Shown piece after piece: positions 16,332 to 27,710 of a stretch of DNA of 64,000 nt. The DNA comes from Crassaminicella profunda. Its GTDB lineage: Bacteria > Bacillota > Clostridia > Peptostreptococcales > Thermotaleaceae. Both the position numbers and the translations under genes were made by a program. Within the stretch, counting starts at the first letter, position 1, and every line of letters begins with the position of its first letter. The notes under the pieces were generated by a model. The model was not told the DNA's origin. It searched no databases and saw only the letters and a program-made list of their open reading frames with translations. The DNA is taken from positions 3,031,355 through 3,095,354 of the forward strand of contig NZ_CP082326.1 of NCBI RefSeq assembly GCF_019884785.1, in the 5' to 3' direction.

Positions 16332-19300
16332 TTATATTCTTCTCTTTCTTAAAATTACACCAATAAAAATGAAAAGCATACCGACCAAATAAAATGCTAC
16401 GTTTCCTGATTCTCCTGTATTTGGAAGAGTCTTTGTCCCTTTCGGAATATCTGGGTTTCCAAGAGGTATTTCATCTACATCAATTTCTATAATGATCTCT
16501 TCTTCATTTCCATTCTCATCTGTCACAATGATAGTGAAAGTATCTTTACCTACAAAATCAGGATTTGGTGTGTATTTCCATTTTCCATCTTCATCAATTA
16601 TTACTTTTCCATGTGATGGTTCTTTTTCTATCTTTGGTATACTATCTTCTGGTACTTCAATTTCTCCACTTACTGGTGTATCCATATCAGTGTTTTTACT
16701 TTGATCTGGTTGCTCTGGATCTACTGGATCTGGTTGCTCTACGTCATTTGGCTGTTCTGGTTCAGGTTGTTTTGGCTCATCTGGCTGATTTGGTGTTACA
16801 CCACCGTCTCCACCTTGATCTGGTGTTTTATCTTCATCTCCACCTGTATCTGGTGTTGAGCCACCACCTCCGCCACCTCCAGAACCACCACTACCACTGT
16901 TATTATTCTTGATAGTAGTTTCAACGCTATCACTTTTTGTTCCAGCCTGATTATGTGAAGCAGTTGCTGTGTTGACAACTTTTTTAGCTTTTTCATCAGC
17001 TTTCTTTATGATATATATTCCCATAAATGTTTTAGACTTCCCTTTTTCGATTGAAACTTTTTCGTCTAAATCTATTAAAAAATCTATAACATGGATATCA
17101 TCGAGCCTCACATCACCAGTGTTTGTAACTTTGATAGTATATTCAAGCACATCGCCTACTCGAGCCATATTACCATTTATACTATTTCTATTTTTTACAG
17201 TTTTTTCGATTTCAAAGCTTTGATTTGCTGTTATAGTACCTATATTCCATGTAGAAGGAATTCTCTCTGATTTGTATACAGAGCCATATACAGATTCAGA
17301 TACAGTAAAGGAAGCATATGCTGTATTTGTGATAAATCCTCTCCAGTAATCCTCTTCCGTTACTTTATACTTCTTATACTTAGTAGGATAGAATTTTTCT
17401 AAATGATCTGGATCAAATTCATCATAAACAAAGAACTTATCAAAGCCTAACATATCATCTTCTACATATACACTTTGTAATACCGTATCTCCTGTATTGA
17501 TTACAGTAAGAACATAGTCGATTTCATCTCCTACTTTAACAGCACCTTTCGGTCCTGTTTTGATAAATTTGATATTTGGATTAATCTGAACATCTACACG
17601 CCATTCATTAGATTTTACTACACCTGTCTCTTTGCTCTTAGCTGTAGCTATATTGACAAGCTTGGGTGCATCTTTTTGTTTTACTGTGTATTTTATTTCT
17701 TTAGGTGTAGAATATACAGACTCTCCTACTGATAAATCACCAATATATTCACTATAATTTAGCAATTCATCTTCTAAGTAAACATCATGTAGTACCGTAT
17801 CTCCTTTGTTTGTAAGAAGTAGGGTATAACTTACTTCTTGACCAATCCTAACAGTTCCTTGAGGTCCTGTCTTTTTAAGTTCTAACGCAGGATTTGTATT
17901 CAGTGTAACTTCATAGGTAGCAGACACTTCATTTGTTTGATCACTATTTGCAGTTGCTTTGTTTATAATCTTATAAACATTCTTTTTTCCTGCTATAGGA
18001 TTCTTAACATCTTTTTGAGATGTTTTATATGCCAGTTTTTCTTTTAAGGCTGGATATTTTTCTTCATTTACATATACTGCTTCACCTACTGTTAAGTCAC
18101 CTAAATTCGTATTTAAGTCTAATAGATCATCTTTTAGATATACATTCGTTAAAACCGTTTCACCTGTATTGGTTATAGTAAATGCATATTTTATAGGATC
18201 ACCGATTGTTACTTCTGACTTATTAGCAATCTTCTCGATTTTCAAATTAGGAATTTTTGAGCGATAACCAAAATTTACTTCTTTTTGTGATGTAACTTCT
18301 TTTGTTAGAGTAACAACTGTAGAAGTAATATCTGGTTTATCCACTATGATTGAGAGATCCATCTTGAAGATATATGTTGAAAGTAATTCTTTAAGTTTAG
18401 GATCACTCTTATCTACTTCTACCGTATATTCTCTTGGTAGTAATTCATTAAAAGCATATTTGCCTCCATCTTTGGTAGTAGTAGTTTTCACTTGTAACTT
18501 CCCATTTTCATCAAAATACATAAGCTTTACTTGGATACCTTTAATGAGATTTTCGTCAGTGTCTATGACTTTGTAATTTTCTTCATCTTGCCAAATGACA
18601 CCTTCTATCACTCCAGTACCTTTATATCCAAAATCTATATCTACCTCTTTTTCTCCAATCATTAGATTTACAGATGTATCGCTATCTAATTTTAAATCAA
18701 GATGATTTTTATTTATATTGTAACTAGGTGCTAGATAACTAGGTGCTTCAACTTCGATTCTATAGTCACCAGCAGGTAATTTTTCAAAGGAATACTTTCC
18801 AGTATCATCTATTGTTATAGGATCTCTAGTAATTTTATTCAATGGATCTATTAATTTTACTTTACTTCCTATAACAAAAATATTTTCATCCGTATCCTTT
18901 TTACCATTGCTGTTTGAATCTAATAGTACATGCCCTGAGATAGAACCTGTGTGGTTGTATCCAAAATCTATTTTTAGATTTTTTTCACCCTTATCTAAAT
19001 CACAAGTATAAGTGTTTTTAGGTTCATAACTAGAATCAGATGCTTTATTGTTTACAGGGTCAGATACTTGCTTTAGCTTTTTATCCGCTGGCATGGTTAC
19101 TGTTACTGTGTAATTGCCTTTCGGTAAATTCTCAAATAGATACATACCCTTAGTTGTACCAGCTGTACCATCTTTTGTTACAGTGGTAATACTTTTACCA
19201 GTCCCATTATTTTTTAACGTAACAGAGATGCCTGAAATTCCCTCTTCATCAGCATCTTTCATACCATCTTCATCTAAGTCATACCAAACTAAATCCCCTA

Positions 19301-22300
19301 TAGAACCTGCATATATATAACCAAAGTCTATATCAGATATAGTTTTCTCTGTTCCACTTAATTTTTCTGTAATAAAGCTATTAGAAAGTGGCTTTTTACG
19401 ATCTGGATCGGATACTAATTCTAACTCTATATCAGATGGTTCAGTTACTGTTATTTCATATTTCTCTAATGGTAAATCTTCAAATGTGTAAGTTCCATTA
19501 GATTTCGTTGTAGTAGTACGTTCTATCGTATACTTACTCGTATCAACATTTTTTAAGGTAATGGTAATATTTGAAAGCTTTTCTTCAGCGCTATCTATGT
19601 TACCATCTTTATCCCCGTCAATCCAAACAGTCCCTGTAACCTTACCTGAATGTTTATATCCAAAATCTACAGTGTCAATAGGTTTAGGTCCTGTTTCTGT
19701 TATACCGTCTGTTGTACCAGTAGATGGAACGATTAATTTTGTTTGATGATCAAGCTTATGATCTGATGCATATGAATTTTCATATACTTCTAATCCATCA
19801 GGATTATTTTCATCTGAATAGATATTTAATGTATTTGTATCTACTTCAATTATATATTCTCCTGATTTCACTTTTTCAAACCAATAATGACCGTCATCAT
19901 CTGTAGTAGCAGTAATATCACTTCCAGAAGTATCTTTTACAGGATTACCATCCTTGTCTTTTAATTTAAGTGTAACGCCTTTGATCCCTTCTTTTGTAGG
20001 AACATCTGTATCGTTAAGTTTCGTTTCTAACCATACATAATCCCCTATTTTACTCAAGGCTTGAACAGAGGCATCATTTTCATCCGTTACATCTTCTAGT
20101 ATCCCTACTAATTTATCCCCATTTTCATCTGAAGGTGTAGCAATAACTTTTGCATTTTTCTTATGAAGGTCACCTGTAACGGTTGTTTGATAGTAGTAGA
20201 TTATAAAATCATCCGTTTCTCCATCTTTATGAGGTTTTAAAGATTTAGTATCCTTATATTCCTCTAATGGCATGATCTCTAATGGACTACCATCAGGTTT
20301 TATGCTGGTATCCGTTATTCTGATTTTATTAGGATCTTTATTACTAAGATAAGTATCCCCTGTATTGCTTACTTTAAAGAAATAGGTAATTTCTTTTCCA
20401 TGGTAATCTTCTGCTAATTCTTTTGCCTTAGATGGATCCGTTACATTCCCTAAAGCTACTGTTTTTTCTATCTTTACAGATGGCTTTATGATCTTAATAT
20501 TTGCTATATCACTAGCTGTAACATCAATAGATGAAACAATCTTCCCATTACGATCTAAAGGATTTGCATGAACCACAGCAGTATTTGTTTCTAAAGCTTC
20601 TCTTACAGTAGTAGCTTTTGTAAGAACTTTAGATTGTCCTTTAGTTAATTTTAAATCTGGGAAATTTTTTGTCATGCTTAATTGATCATCTGTAACAATA
20701 AAATTCGTTAAGGTAATGTCCTCTTCAGCCGTATTGGTTATAGTAAATTGATAAGTAATAGGTTTACCATCTTGTCTATAAACTTTATCAGCAGGAGTAC
20801 CATCACTTGTTAATATTTCTTTCTTAAGTGTTATTACTGGAATGATTTTGTCTACTGTAGCTGAACTTTCAGATTTTGGATAATTTGCTGTATCAATAGT
20901 TTCTATAACATTTCCAGTTGTATCTGTTGGTGTTGCTAAAACATTCGCAGTATTTACTATATCCTCAGAAAGTTTAAAGCTAGGGTCATGATAATAGTAA
21001 ACTAGCTTTTGTCCAGGTGCTAATGGTTTATTTGGATCGTTACTTTTTGAACTTATTAAATTTAGTCCAGATATTGTTTTTATATTAGCTTCTGCTATAC
21101 TTAAAAACTCATCTTTAAACATAATATCATTTAAATAAGTATCTCCTGTGTTCGTTATAGTAAACACATACGTAACAAGATCATCTTTAAGTCCAGTAGC
21201 AAGTGCATGTCCTTCTTCATTCTCTTTATATGCTCCAGTATAAGCTGTCTTCTTTAAAGTGATTTGAGGATTAACTAAATCAACACCTGCTGGATCTTTA
21301 GAATATACTGTACTTCCAAGTGATTCTGTCCCATCAACATCCTTTGAAACTGGATTACCATAAGCATATGCATCTGAAGTAGTTGGACTTAAGTCCTTGG
21401 TTAATGTAGTTTCATAATAAAAAACAAGCTCTTCTGATGTGGCTAACTTCGTCATAGCATCGAAAGTAGGATGGGTATTGCTACTAAGGGCTGCTATATA
21501 TTTTACTTTGTTAGAGTCACTTGGTGTAGCTCTAGTTATCCCTAAAGAATCATCCTTTATTTGGATATTATTTAAGTGTGCATCACTTATATTTTTTACT
21601 ACAAAGATATAAGTGACAACATCATCCTTAAGCCCTTGTACTGAGTTTACATCATTTCTTATAGCGTTATCTGCTTTTGTTTGATCATACGTGCCATGGT
21701 GGACATATTTTTTAAGCTCTATTGCACCATCTCCTACATATGCATGATCCGTAGCTGAAACTGTTTTAGTTTTACTAGAATCTTTGCCTGTAACAATAGC
21801 TGTATTTTTTATAGCACCAGGTAAATCAGTATCCTTAACAGTATAAAGCTGATCAGAAATAGTTTTTGTCTCCCCTGATGAAAGATCTCCTACATTGATA
21901 TCTGCTGTTAGCTTATCATCATTAATAACTACATCCGACAAATCAGCACTACCTATATTTTTAACCTTGAAGGTATATTTGATTTGACTTCCTTCTTTTA
22001 AAGGATTCGTTTTGTTTACTTTTTCACCTGTCTTTTCTAGTGTAATGCCCATAGTATCTACTTCTTTGCTATCCTTTGCTTTTTCCTTTGCTTGAGTAGT
22101 TTTTATGTCTGTATGTGTAGCATTTGCTGTATTTTTAAGTTTTGTTGTTGAAATATCAGATTCTTTTACTATATAAGTATAATCTTTCACCCATGTATCA
22201 CCAGCATTTAAATTTATAGCTTCTGTGAAAATATTTATGCCTTTAATGGAATCTGTCACAGTGATCCCTGTAAGATTTTTGCTTCCTCTATTCTTTACAG

Positions 22301-25300
22301 TAACCTTATAATAAATAACATCTCCAATAGCATAAGGAGCTTTTGACTCTGCATTTTCAATTACAGTTTTATCAAGATCTATATGGGCAATTTCTACATC
22401 TGATGTATCTTGTGTATCAGCATTATCCCCATAACCATCACGTGTAGCATTTACTGTATTAGAGATCTTTTGTGTACTAGCATCTGATATATCATCTACC
22501 TCTTTTACTTCATATTTTGCATAAAATGTCTTTGTTTCACCTTTAACCAATGTTGGAATAGGATTACTCAGCTTATTAGTGCATGCACTATCTGTAAAAA
22601 TATCTAATGTTTTTTCAGTATTTTTACCAGTTGTCAACTTATCTGTAAGCTGAATATTTTTTAGATCCGTACCACCATCATTTGTTAAATTTATCGTATA
22701 TCTTATTGTATCTCCTATATTTACAGTAGAACGATCTGCTATTTTTGTAATGGTAAAGTGTTTAATCTTAACATTACATTGATCAGTTTTTGTAAACCTG
22801 AGCTGATCTTTATCTGGATCTTCAACAGTAGCAGTATTTGTAATAGATTTAGATGATAGATCTTCTGCCTTGATCGTATATTCTTTCGTAACAAACTTAG
22901 ATCCTCCTACTGGAATTTCTGTAATCGTTTCAGTCATATTGATTCTCGGATCTTTTACTGTTATATCTTTTAATGCAATACTACCATTATTAGTCACTGT
23001 CATTTTATATGTGACCTTATCTCCTACTTCTACCTCTGCTAATTTACCATCTGAAGGAGTTATATACGTTCCAGGAGAATCTACCTTTTCAATCTTAGAA
23101 ACTACCTTTTCTAAGCTATAATCAGCTATATCTACTTCTACAGTTGATTCTTTAGCAGCCGTATCACCTGTGGAACCACCATCATTTAATTCATTCGCCC
23201 ACACTTTAACAATATTTTGTAAAGGTCCTGGTAAATCTGTTTCTTTTACTGTATAGGTTCCTTCAAAAACATATTCTTCATTTAACTCTAGTTTATCTAA
23301 TGTTAACTCCGTATCTGAAGATTTAGTAATTCTAACATCCTCCGTGATAGGCTTTGTTGTATCATCAGAATTAACTATGTTCGTAAATCGGAAGCCACTA
23401 AGGATATCTTTTAGCTTGATATTGTGTAGCGGAACTGTTCCCGTATTCTGTAGAACAAATCTATAGGTAATGGTTTCACCTATATTTACAGGTTTTAAAG
23501 GTGCTGTTGGATTGTCAAAGTTAACTTCAGTATTAGAAGATTTATATTTAAACTTATAAGCTTGTTTCTCCAACTTCAAACCTTCTCCATCATCCGTTGC
23601 CGCAACCAATCCTAAATCAATATGATGATTTTTTTCTGTACCTGTTATAGTAACCTCTTTACTCTTTACTACTCGATAGTCTCCTTCTTCTTTAGAAGAT
23701 TCTCCATCAGAATTTAAACGATCATCAGGATCTTTTATAGGAGTTTCTTTGTAGTAATCTTTAGGAAGATAAAATTCAACATAATATGTTCCAGCTTCTA
23801 ATTTAGGGAATAAATAATATCCAGGTGGTCCAATTCCAGGAGCATTCTGGCTATGTCTAGGACCTGTTAAGGTTTCATCCTTTTCAGTCCAATGTCCTCC
23901 TTCTTCTTTAAACAATTTCACCTTAATACCATTAATCCCTGCAGCTTGACCATCATATCCGTCATCTTGGCGTCCATTCTTATCTTTATCAAACCATACG
24001 AAGTTTCCAATCTCACCCTCTGCATGGTGGTCAACTTTTATTCCTACCTTAAAAGGTTCCGCTGGTAAAAATACATCCTCGTCAGTCTCACCAATTCCGC
24101 TTGTACTAATGCTATTCCATGCAATCCCACCATTCATACTTGCAGGATTCGAATCTACAGGAGTTCTCATTCTCCATTTTACTACCAGCTTCTTACCTGG
24201 TTCTAAACCAGTTCCACCATTAATATTCGTTATGTTAAATTTTAACGATTGAACTTTTGTAATATCTTTTGGTGGTGTTTCAGACCAGTCATCGTTACTG
24301 GAAGCTATATCTTCTCCATAAGGTCCTTTACGTTTTGGGTTTGAAAGTTTACTATAAAAAACATTCGTCGTTGCATTTATAGAACTTCCATTATCATATG
24401 TAAAATTACCTTTAGTGATTTGTTCAAGCAAATAAGGCCTCCATGTAGAATCTCTTTTTACATTAGGACGTAGCACTTCTGAATCCCCAATATGAGAAAG
24501 AATATCTATAATTTCAATTTCTTTCATATTAATATTTCCTGTATTCTGAACGATTAGCTTATAGTCAGCAGCACCACCAGGGGTAGTAACAGCAGCATCA
24601 CTTGCATTAGGACTATTTGTATATCCATCTACAGGATCAAGATGACCTCTTACCCACTTTGAAGTAGAAAGACCAGGCATTCTATTTACCTTGATAGAAA
24701 CAGGTTCTGCTACTAAAATAGTATCTACTTTAGAACTATCTCTATCTAAATCTTCCCCATCTATTTTTATGAGGGAAGCTTCAGCTAGAAATTTTCCATT
24801 GCTTGATACATAAAATTCATTGGCATACTTAGTATCATCAGCAGTAGGTTTTGTATAATCTTTGATTTTCACTTTATATTGTAACTTTAAAGTTTCACCT
24901 TTTAAAAGATTATAACTACTCCAGCGCCATATCAATAAAGTTCTATCCCCTATACTATCTTTTGTTAAATCTGGTTTACTTGCAGTGCCCCCCACTACCT
25001 TTTCTGAATTTTCTACAAGCTCGAATCCTTTAGGAAGGATATCTATAAAAATAGGATTTTTAAATGAATCTGTTGCTAACCTAGAATGATTGGTAGCTGA
25101 TAATTCAAATAAAATTTCATCCCCTGGATCATACCCTCTTGTACTTTGAGTAAGATCTTTTTTTTCTAGATTAGAGATCCAAGCAGTTTTTAAATAAACC
25201 AAAAAGCTAATAGCATCTTGAGCTTTCGCTGATGCTTTCTCGCTATCAAATCTTTTGATATATTGATAGTCTAAATACCCATTACTTTGAATAGTTGATC

Positions 25301-27710
25301 GATCTGTTGCTGAATCCTTTATTTTTCCTATTAATCGAATCTTTTTTGATAACTGAAAATCTTTAGGAAGCTTATCATTGAATTCTAGCTTTATACCCGT
25401 AAGTTGTTTACCGTTTGTAAAATCCTTTACGGTTAATGTACTTTCTGTACTCGTATTAAAACTTCCATCATATTTCATCCAGTCACCATCTGTTTTATAC
25501 CAAAACTGAAAGCTTACAGCTGATGAAGATTTTCCTAAAGAAATGCTAGAGTAATCTATGTCAGAAGATAACTCTTGTACCAAAGATGCGTCATATAAAT
25601 CATGTCCATTATTTTTTAAATTATCAATGTCAAGATTATATACTACATCATATCCATGATCAAAATGTTTATAAAGTGAATTGTTTGTATCTTCATTGTA
25701 ATCATCTATTGCCAAGTCCACTTTAGGAGATGGGGGTGATTGACTGATGAATTTAGTAGTTGCTTTATTTGTATTTTCAACAGAAATAGTACCTGTTTTA
25801 AAAGTCAGCAAGCTTCCAATACCACCAAAACCATTTATAATAGGATAACCTGTGGCAGTAACAGTATTTGAAATACTAGCACCCAATAAATTTTTTGCAA
25901 TAGGATATTCTAAAGTAACTTTGATAACAGGTGGATTTTTTGTATCTACATCAGTAAACTGCCAATTTACCCAATGATCACCTTCTGTAATGTTAACTTT
26001 TCCACCATAGCCAGACGGTGTAATTTTTGATGTTTTATATGTTGCATTGTCTGGTAAAACATCTTTTATATTTACTGTTTTTAAATCTACATTATAATTA
26101 CCACTACCATCATAATGACCCGTACTTTTTAGCTTAATGGTATAATCAACAGCTAAAGTATTATTACTTGGATCTGTCTCATCTGGAATCACAACTGCTG
26201 AGGGTGCAGTTTTTTCTAGATACCATTCTTCGTCAGAGTCAATGAATTTAGTAGTAACCTCATCACTAGCTGGATTAAAAGTTACTGAACTATTATCATA
26301 CTTAGACTTTCCTGTTCCAGTAATATGATGAATCCGTGTATCATTATGAGCTACCCCTATACCATTATTTCTTGCAGCTATAGGATATGTCAGTCTAATG
26401 GTTTTAGATAAGGTAACATTTGCATCCACTTCAGGGATTCTCCAAATAAGTTTATTCCCCTCTTTAGTTATACCAGATACGTCAGGAGATAAAATTGTAT
26501 ACGCTTCATCATTCCCAAGAGTATATGTCAGCACTACATCTTTTAGAGGGATATCCCCACCTGTCAAGATAAGATTATACTCTCCATCTACTTCCTTTTT
26601 TCTTAAATCCTTTGTGATGATGATCTCCTTAGGACCAGTAGTCTCTACTTTCCAAACAGCTGTGGATTCTTGAAATGTGACAGTTACAGAATCTGAAGCC
26701 TCTTTAAAAATAATTTCTTCTGAATGCTTCTCTTTTTCTCCACTCCCTTGATTCATTATGATAGGAAAACCTGTTACGGAGATGGTATTCGTGCGTAAAT
26801 CACCTTTCTTTACACCTTGGTCACCACTTTTTCTAAATATTGCATATCTTATTTTGACATCTATAGATGTGGTTTTTCCTGCAGGAACATCCTTTAATGT
26901 CCAGGTAAGATTTTTACCTGAAGAGTCTTTAGAAAATGTAATATTTGAATTATTCGGAGTATGGGATACATATGTTGCATTATCAGGTAATGTATCTTTT
27001 AACTTTACATCCTTTAAATCTATATTCCCATTCTTCAAACTAATTCTATAATTCACATCTATACTTTTTTGATCTGGATTTTTAGAAATTGTAATAGGTA
27101 TAGGATTTCCAGGTGTAGAATGTTTTTCTTCATTCCCAACGACTACATTTTTCGTAACAATCCAACTAGGACCTAGCTTCATAGTAAGATTTAACGTATT
27201 ACTAGATGCAGTTGCTCTTTCTGAATTAGAGACAACTTTCCCTTCAATCTTACCCGCCTTTAATCCAATATTTGTATCATTCGGATATACACTTGGATTA
27301 GGTGCCTGAAAAATAACTTTTACATCTCCAGACTTCCCTGCACTTAAAATATTTCCAGTAAATCCTTCATCCGCTAAATCAAATGTTATTGTACCATCCT
27401 TATGGATTGGAACTCCTTTTACATGAGATGATCGTTGATAGTCTTTGTATATGAAACCTTTAGGAATCGTATAGCTTAATTGAACGTCCTGAAAGGATGC
27501 AACACTACTACCAGAACTATACCTTAATGTAACAGTAACTATATCACCAGGCGCAACCACTGTTTTATCAACAGATTGTGTAATAGAAAGACCATTATCT
27601 CCCTCTGCAAAAGCAATAATATTAAAAAATGGAATAAAAACTTGCATCAGTAGAATAGAAATAGTAAACAAGCTTATATAGTAATGCCTTTTCTTATAGA
27701 GGTACTTCAT
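16332..27710 (-). CDS. Giant LPXTG-anchored surface adhesin with DUF11 and SdrD B-like repeats (3792 aa)
   Basis: The N-terminal signal peptide ends near residue 36 (IIAFA). The ectodomain is built of many DUF11-type conserved repeats. One SdrD B-like domain lies near residue 1232 and five more in tandem between about 2555 and 3140 (GDYVWLE, GTVWIDGDKDG, GDLVWYDLDEDG and so on). Four further DUF11 modules follow from about 3150 to 3600. After a Gly-rich then Pro/Gln/Glu/Asp-rich wall-spanning linker (3600-3674) comes a cadherin-like module. The sorting signal is LPNTG (3762-3766), a hydrophobic stretch and an RKRR tail. The protein should be covalently attached to peptidoglycan by a sortase; one lies just beyond the transglutaminase gene. 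The frame is open along the whole 11.4 kb. The ATG has AGGAGGGA upstream. Ligand unknown. Confidence 0.95.
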   Translation of the reverse strand: MKYLYKKRHYYISLFTISILLMQVFIPFFNIIAFAEGDNGLSITQSVDKTVVAPGDIVTVTLRYSSGSSVASFQDVQLSYTIPKGFIYKDYQRSSHVKGVPIHKDGTITFDLADEGFTGNILSAGKSGDVKVIFQAPNPSVYPNDTNIGLKAGKIEGKVVSNSERATASSNTLNLTMKLGPSWIVTKNVVVGNEEKHSTPGNPIPITISKNPDQKSIDVNYRISLKNGNIDLKDVKLKDTLPDNATYVSHTPNNSNITFSKDSSGKNLTWTLKDVPAGKTTSIDVKIRYAIFRKSGDQGVKKGDLRTNTISVTGFPIIMNQGSGEKEKHSEEIIFKEASDSVTVTFQESTAVWKVETTGPKEIIITKDLRKKEVDGEYNLILTGGDIPLKDVVLTYTLGNDEAYTILSPDVSGITKEGNKLIWRIPEVDANVTLSKTIRLTYPIAARNNGIGVAHNDTRIHHITGTGKSKYDNSSVTFNPASDEVTTKFIDSDEEWYLEKTAPSAVVIPDETDPSNNTLAVDYTIKLKSTGHYDGSGNYNVDLKTVNIKDVLPDNATYKTSKITPSGYGGKVNITEGDHWVNWQFTDVDTKNPPVIKVTLEYPIAKNLLGASISNTVTATGYPIINGFGGIGSLLTFKTGTISVENTNKATTKFISQSPPSPKVDLAIDDYNEDTNNSLYKHFDHGYDVVYNLDIDNLKNNGHDLYDASLVQELSSDIDYSSISLGKSSSAVSFQFWYKTDGDWMKYDGSFNTSTESTLTVKDFTNGKQLTGIKLEFNDKLPKDFQLSKKIRLIGKIKDSATDRSTIQSNGYLDYQYIKRFDSEKASAKAQDAISFLVYLKTAWISNLEKKDLTQSTRGYDPGDEILFELSATNHSRLATDSFKNPIFIDILPKGFELVENSEKVVGGTASKPDLTKDSIGDRTLLIWRWSSYNLLKGETLKLQYKVKIKDYTKPTADDTKYANEFYVSSNGKFLAEASLIKIDGEDLDRDSSKVDTILVAEPVSIKVNRMPGLSTSKWVRGHLDPVDGYTNSPNASDAAVTTPGGAADYKLIVQNTGNINMKEIEIIDILSHIGDSEVLRPNVKRDSTWRPYLLEQITKGNFTYDNGSSINATTNVFYSKLSNPKRKGPYGEDIASSNDDWSETPPKDITKVQSLKFNITNINGGTGLEPGKKLVVKWRMRTPVDSNPASMNGGIAWNSISTSGIGETDEDVFLPAEPFKVGIKVDHHAEGEIGNFVWFDKDKNGRQDDGYDGQAAGINGIKVKLFKEEGGHWTEKDETLTGPRHSQNAPGIGPPGYYLFPKLEAGTYYVEFYLPKDYYKETPIKDPDDRLNSDGESSKEEGDYRVVKSKEVTITGTEKNHHIDLGLVAATDDGEGLKLEKQAYKFKYKSSNTEVNFDNPTAPLKPVNIGETITYRFVLQNTGTVPLHNIKLKDILSGFRFTNIVNSDDTTKPITEDVRITKSSDTELTLDKLELNEEYVFEGTYTVKETDLPGPLQNIVKVWANELNDGGSTGDTAAKESTVEVDIADYSLEKVVSKIEKVDSPGTYITPSDGKLAEVEVGDKVTYKMTVTNNGSIALKDITVKDPRINMTETITEIPVGGSKFVTKEYTIKAEDLSSKSITNTATVEDPDKDQLRFTKTDQCNVKIKHFTITKIADRSTVNIGDTIRYTINLTNDGGTDLKNIQLTDKLTTGKNTEKTLDIFTDSACTNKLSNPIPTLVKGETKTFYAKYEVKEVDDISDASTQKISNTVNATRDGYGDNADTQDTSDVEIAHIDLDKTVIENAESKAPYAIGDVIYYKVTVKNRGSKNLTGITVTDSIKGINIFTEAINLNAGDTWVKDYTYIVKESDISTTKLKNTANATHTDIKTTQAKEKAKDSKEVDTMGITLEKTGEKVNKTNPLKEGSQIKYTFKVKNIGSADLSDVVINDDKLTADINVGDLSSGETKTISDQLYTVKDTDLPGAIKNTAIVTGKDSSKTKTVSATDHAYVGDGAIELKKYVHHGTYDQTKADNAIRNDVNSVQGLKDDVVTYIFVVKNISDAHLNNIQIKDDSLGITRATPSDSNKVKYIAALSSNTHPTFDAMTKLATSEELVFYYETTLTKDLSPTTSDAYAYGNPVSKDVDGTESLGSTVYSKDPAGVDLVNPQITLKKTAYTGAYKENEEGHALATGLKDDLVTYVFTITNTGDTYLNDIMFKDEFLSIAEANIKTISGLNLISSKSNDPNKPLAPGQKLVYYYHDPSFKLSEDIVNTANVLATPTDTTGNVIETIDTANYPKSESSATVDKIIPVITLKKEILTSDGTPADKVYRQDGKPITYQFTITNTAEEDITLTNFIVTDDQLSMTKNFPDLKLTKGQSKVLTKATTVREALETNTAVVHANPLDRNGKIVSSIDVTASDIANIKIIKPSVKIEKTVALGNVTDPSKAKELAEDYHGKEITYFFKVSNTGDTYLSNKDPNKIRITDTSIKPDGSPLEIMPLEEYKDTKSLKPHKDGETDDFIIYYYQTTVTGDLHKKNAKVIATPSDENGDKLVGILEDVTDENDASVQALSKIGDYVWLETKLNDTDVPTKEGIKGVTLKLKDKDGNPVKDTSGSDITATTDDDGHYWFEKVKSGEYIIEVDTNTLNIYSDENNPDGLEVYENSYASDHKLDHQTKLIVPSTGTTDGITETGPKPIDTVDFGYKHSGKVTGTVWIDGDKDGNIDSAEEKLSNITITLKNVDTSKYTIERTTTTKSNGTYTFEDLPLEKYEITVTEPSDIELELVSDPDRKKPLSNSFITEKLSGTEKTISDIDFGYIYAGSIGDLVWYDLDEDGMKDADEEGISGISVTLKNNGTGKSITTVTKDGTAGTTKGMYLFENLPKGNYTVTVTMPADKKLKQVSDPVNNKASDSSYEPKNTYTCDLDKGEKNLKIDFGYNHTGSISGHVLLDSNSNGKKDTDENIFVIGSKVKLIDPLNKITRDPITIDDTGKYSFEKLPAGDYRIEVEAPSYLAPSYNINKNHLDLKLDSDTSVNLMIGEKEVDIDFGYKGTGVIEGVIWQDEENYKVIDTDENLIKGIQVKLMYFDENGKLQVKTTTTKDGGKYAFNELLPREYTVEVDKSDPKLKELLSTYIFKMDLSIIVDKPDITSTVVTLTKEVTSQKEVNFGYRSKIPNLKIEKIANKSEVTIGDPIKYAFTITNTGETVLTNVYLKDDLLDLNTNLGDLTVGEAVYVNEEKYPALKEKLAYKTSQKDVKNPIAGKKNVYKIINKATANSDQTNEVSATYEVTLNTNPALELKKTGPQGTVRIGQEVSYTLLLTNKGDTVLHDVYLEDELLNYSEYIGDLSVGESVYSTPKEIKYTVKQKDAPKLVNIATAKSKETGVVKSNEWRVDVQINPNIKFIKTGPKGAVKVGDEIDYVLTVINTGDTVLQSVYVEDDMLGFDKFFVYDEFDPDHLEKFYPTKYKKYKVTEEDYWRGFITNTAYASFTVSESVYGSVYKSERIPSTWNIGTITANQSFEIEKTVKNRNSINGNMARVGDVLEYTIKVTNTGDVRLDDIHVIDFLIDLDEKVSIEKGKSKTFMGIYIIKKADEKAKKVVNTATASHNQAGTKSDSVETTIKNNNSGSGGSGGGGGGGSTPDTGGDEDKTPDQGGDGGVTPNQPDEPKQPEPEQPNDVEQPDPVDPEQPDQSKNTDMDTPVSGEIEVPEDSIPKIEKEPSHGKVIIDEDGKWKYTPNPDFVGKDTFTIIVTDENGNEEEIIIEIDVDEIPLGNPDIPKGTKTLPNTGESGNVAFYLVGMLFIFIGVILRKRRI

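Noticed and set aside
16492-27051. Several long frames on the plus strand opposite the giant adhesin
   Set aside because: They are shadows of the long minus-strand reading frame, without start signals or families.
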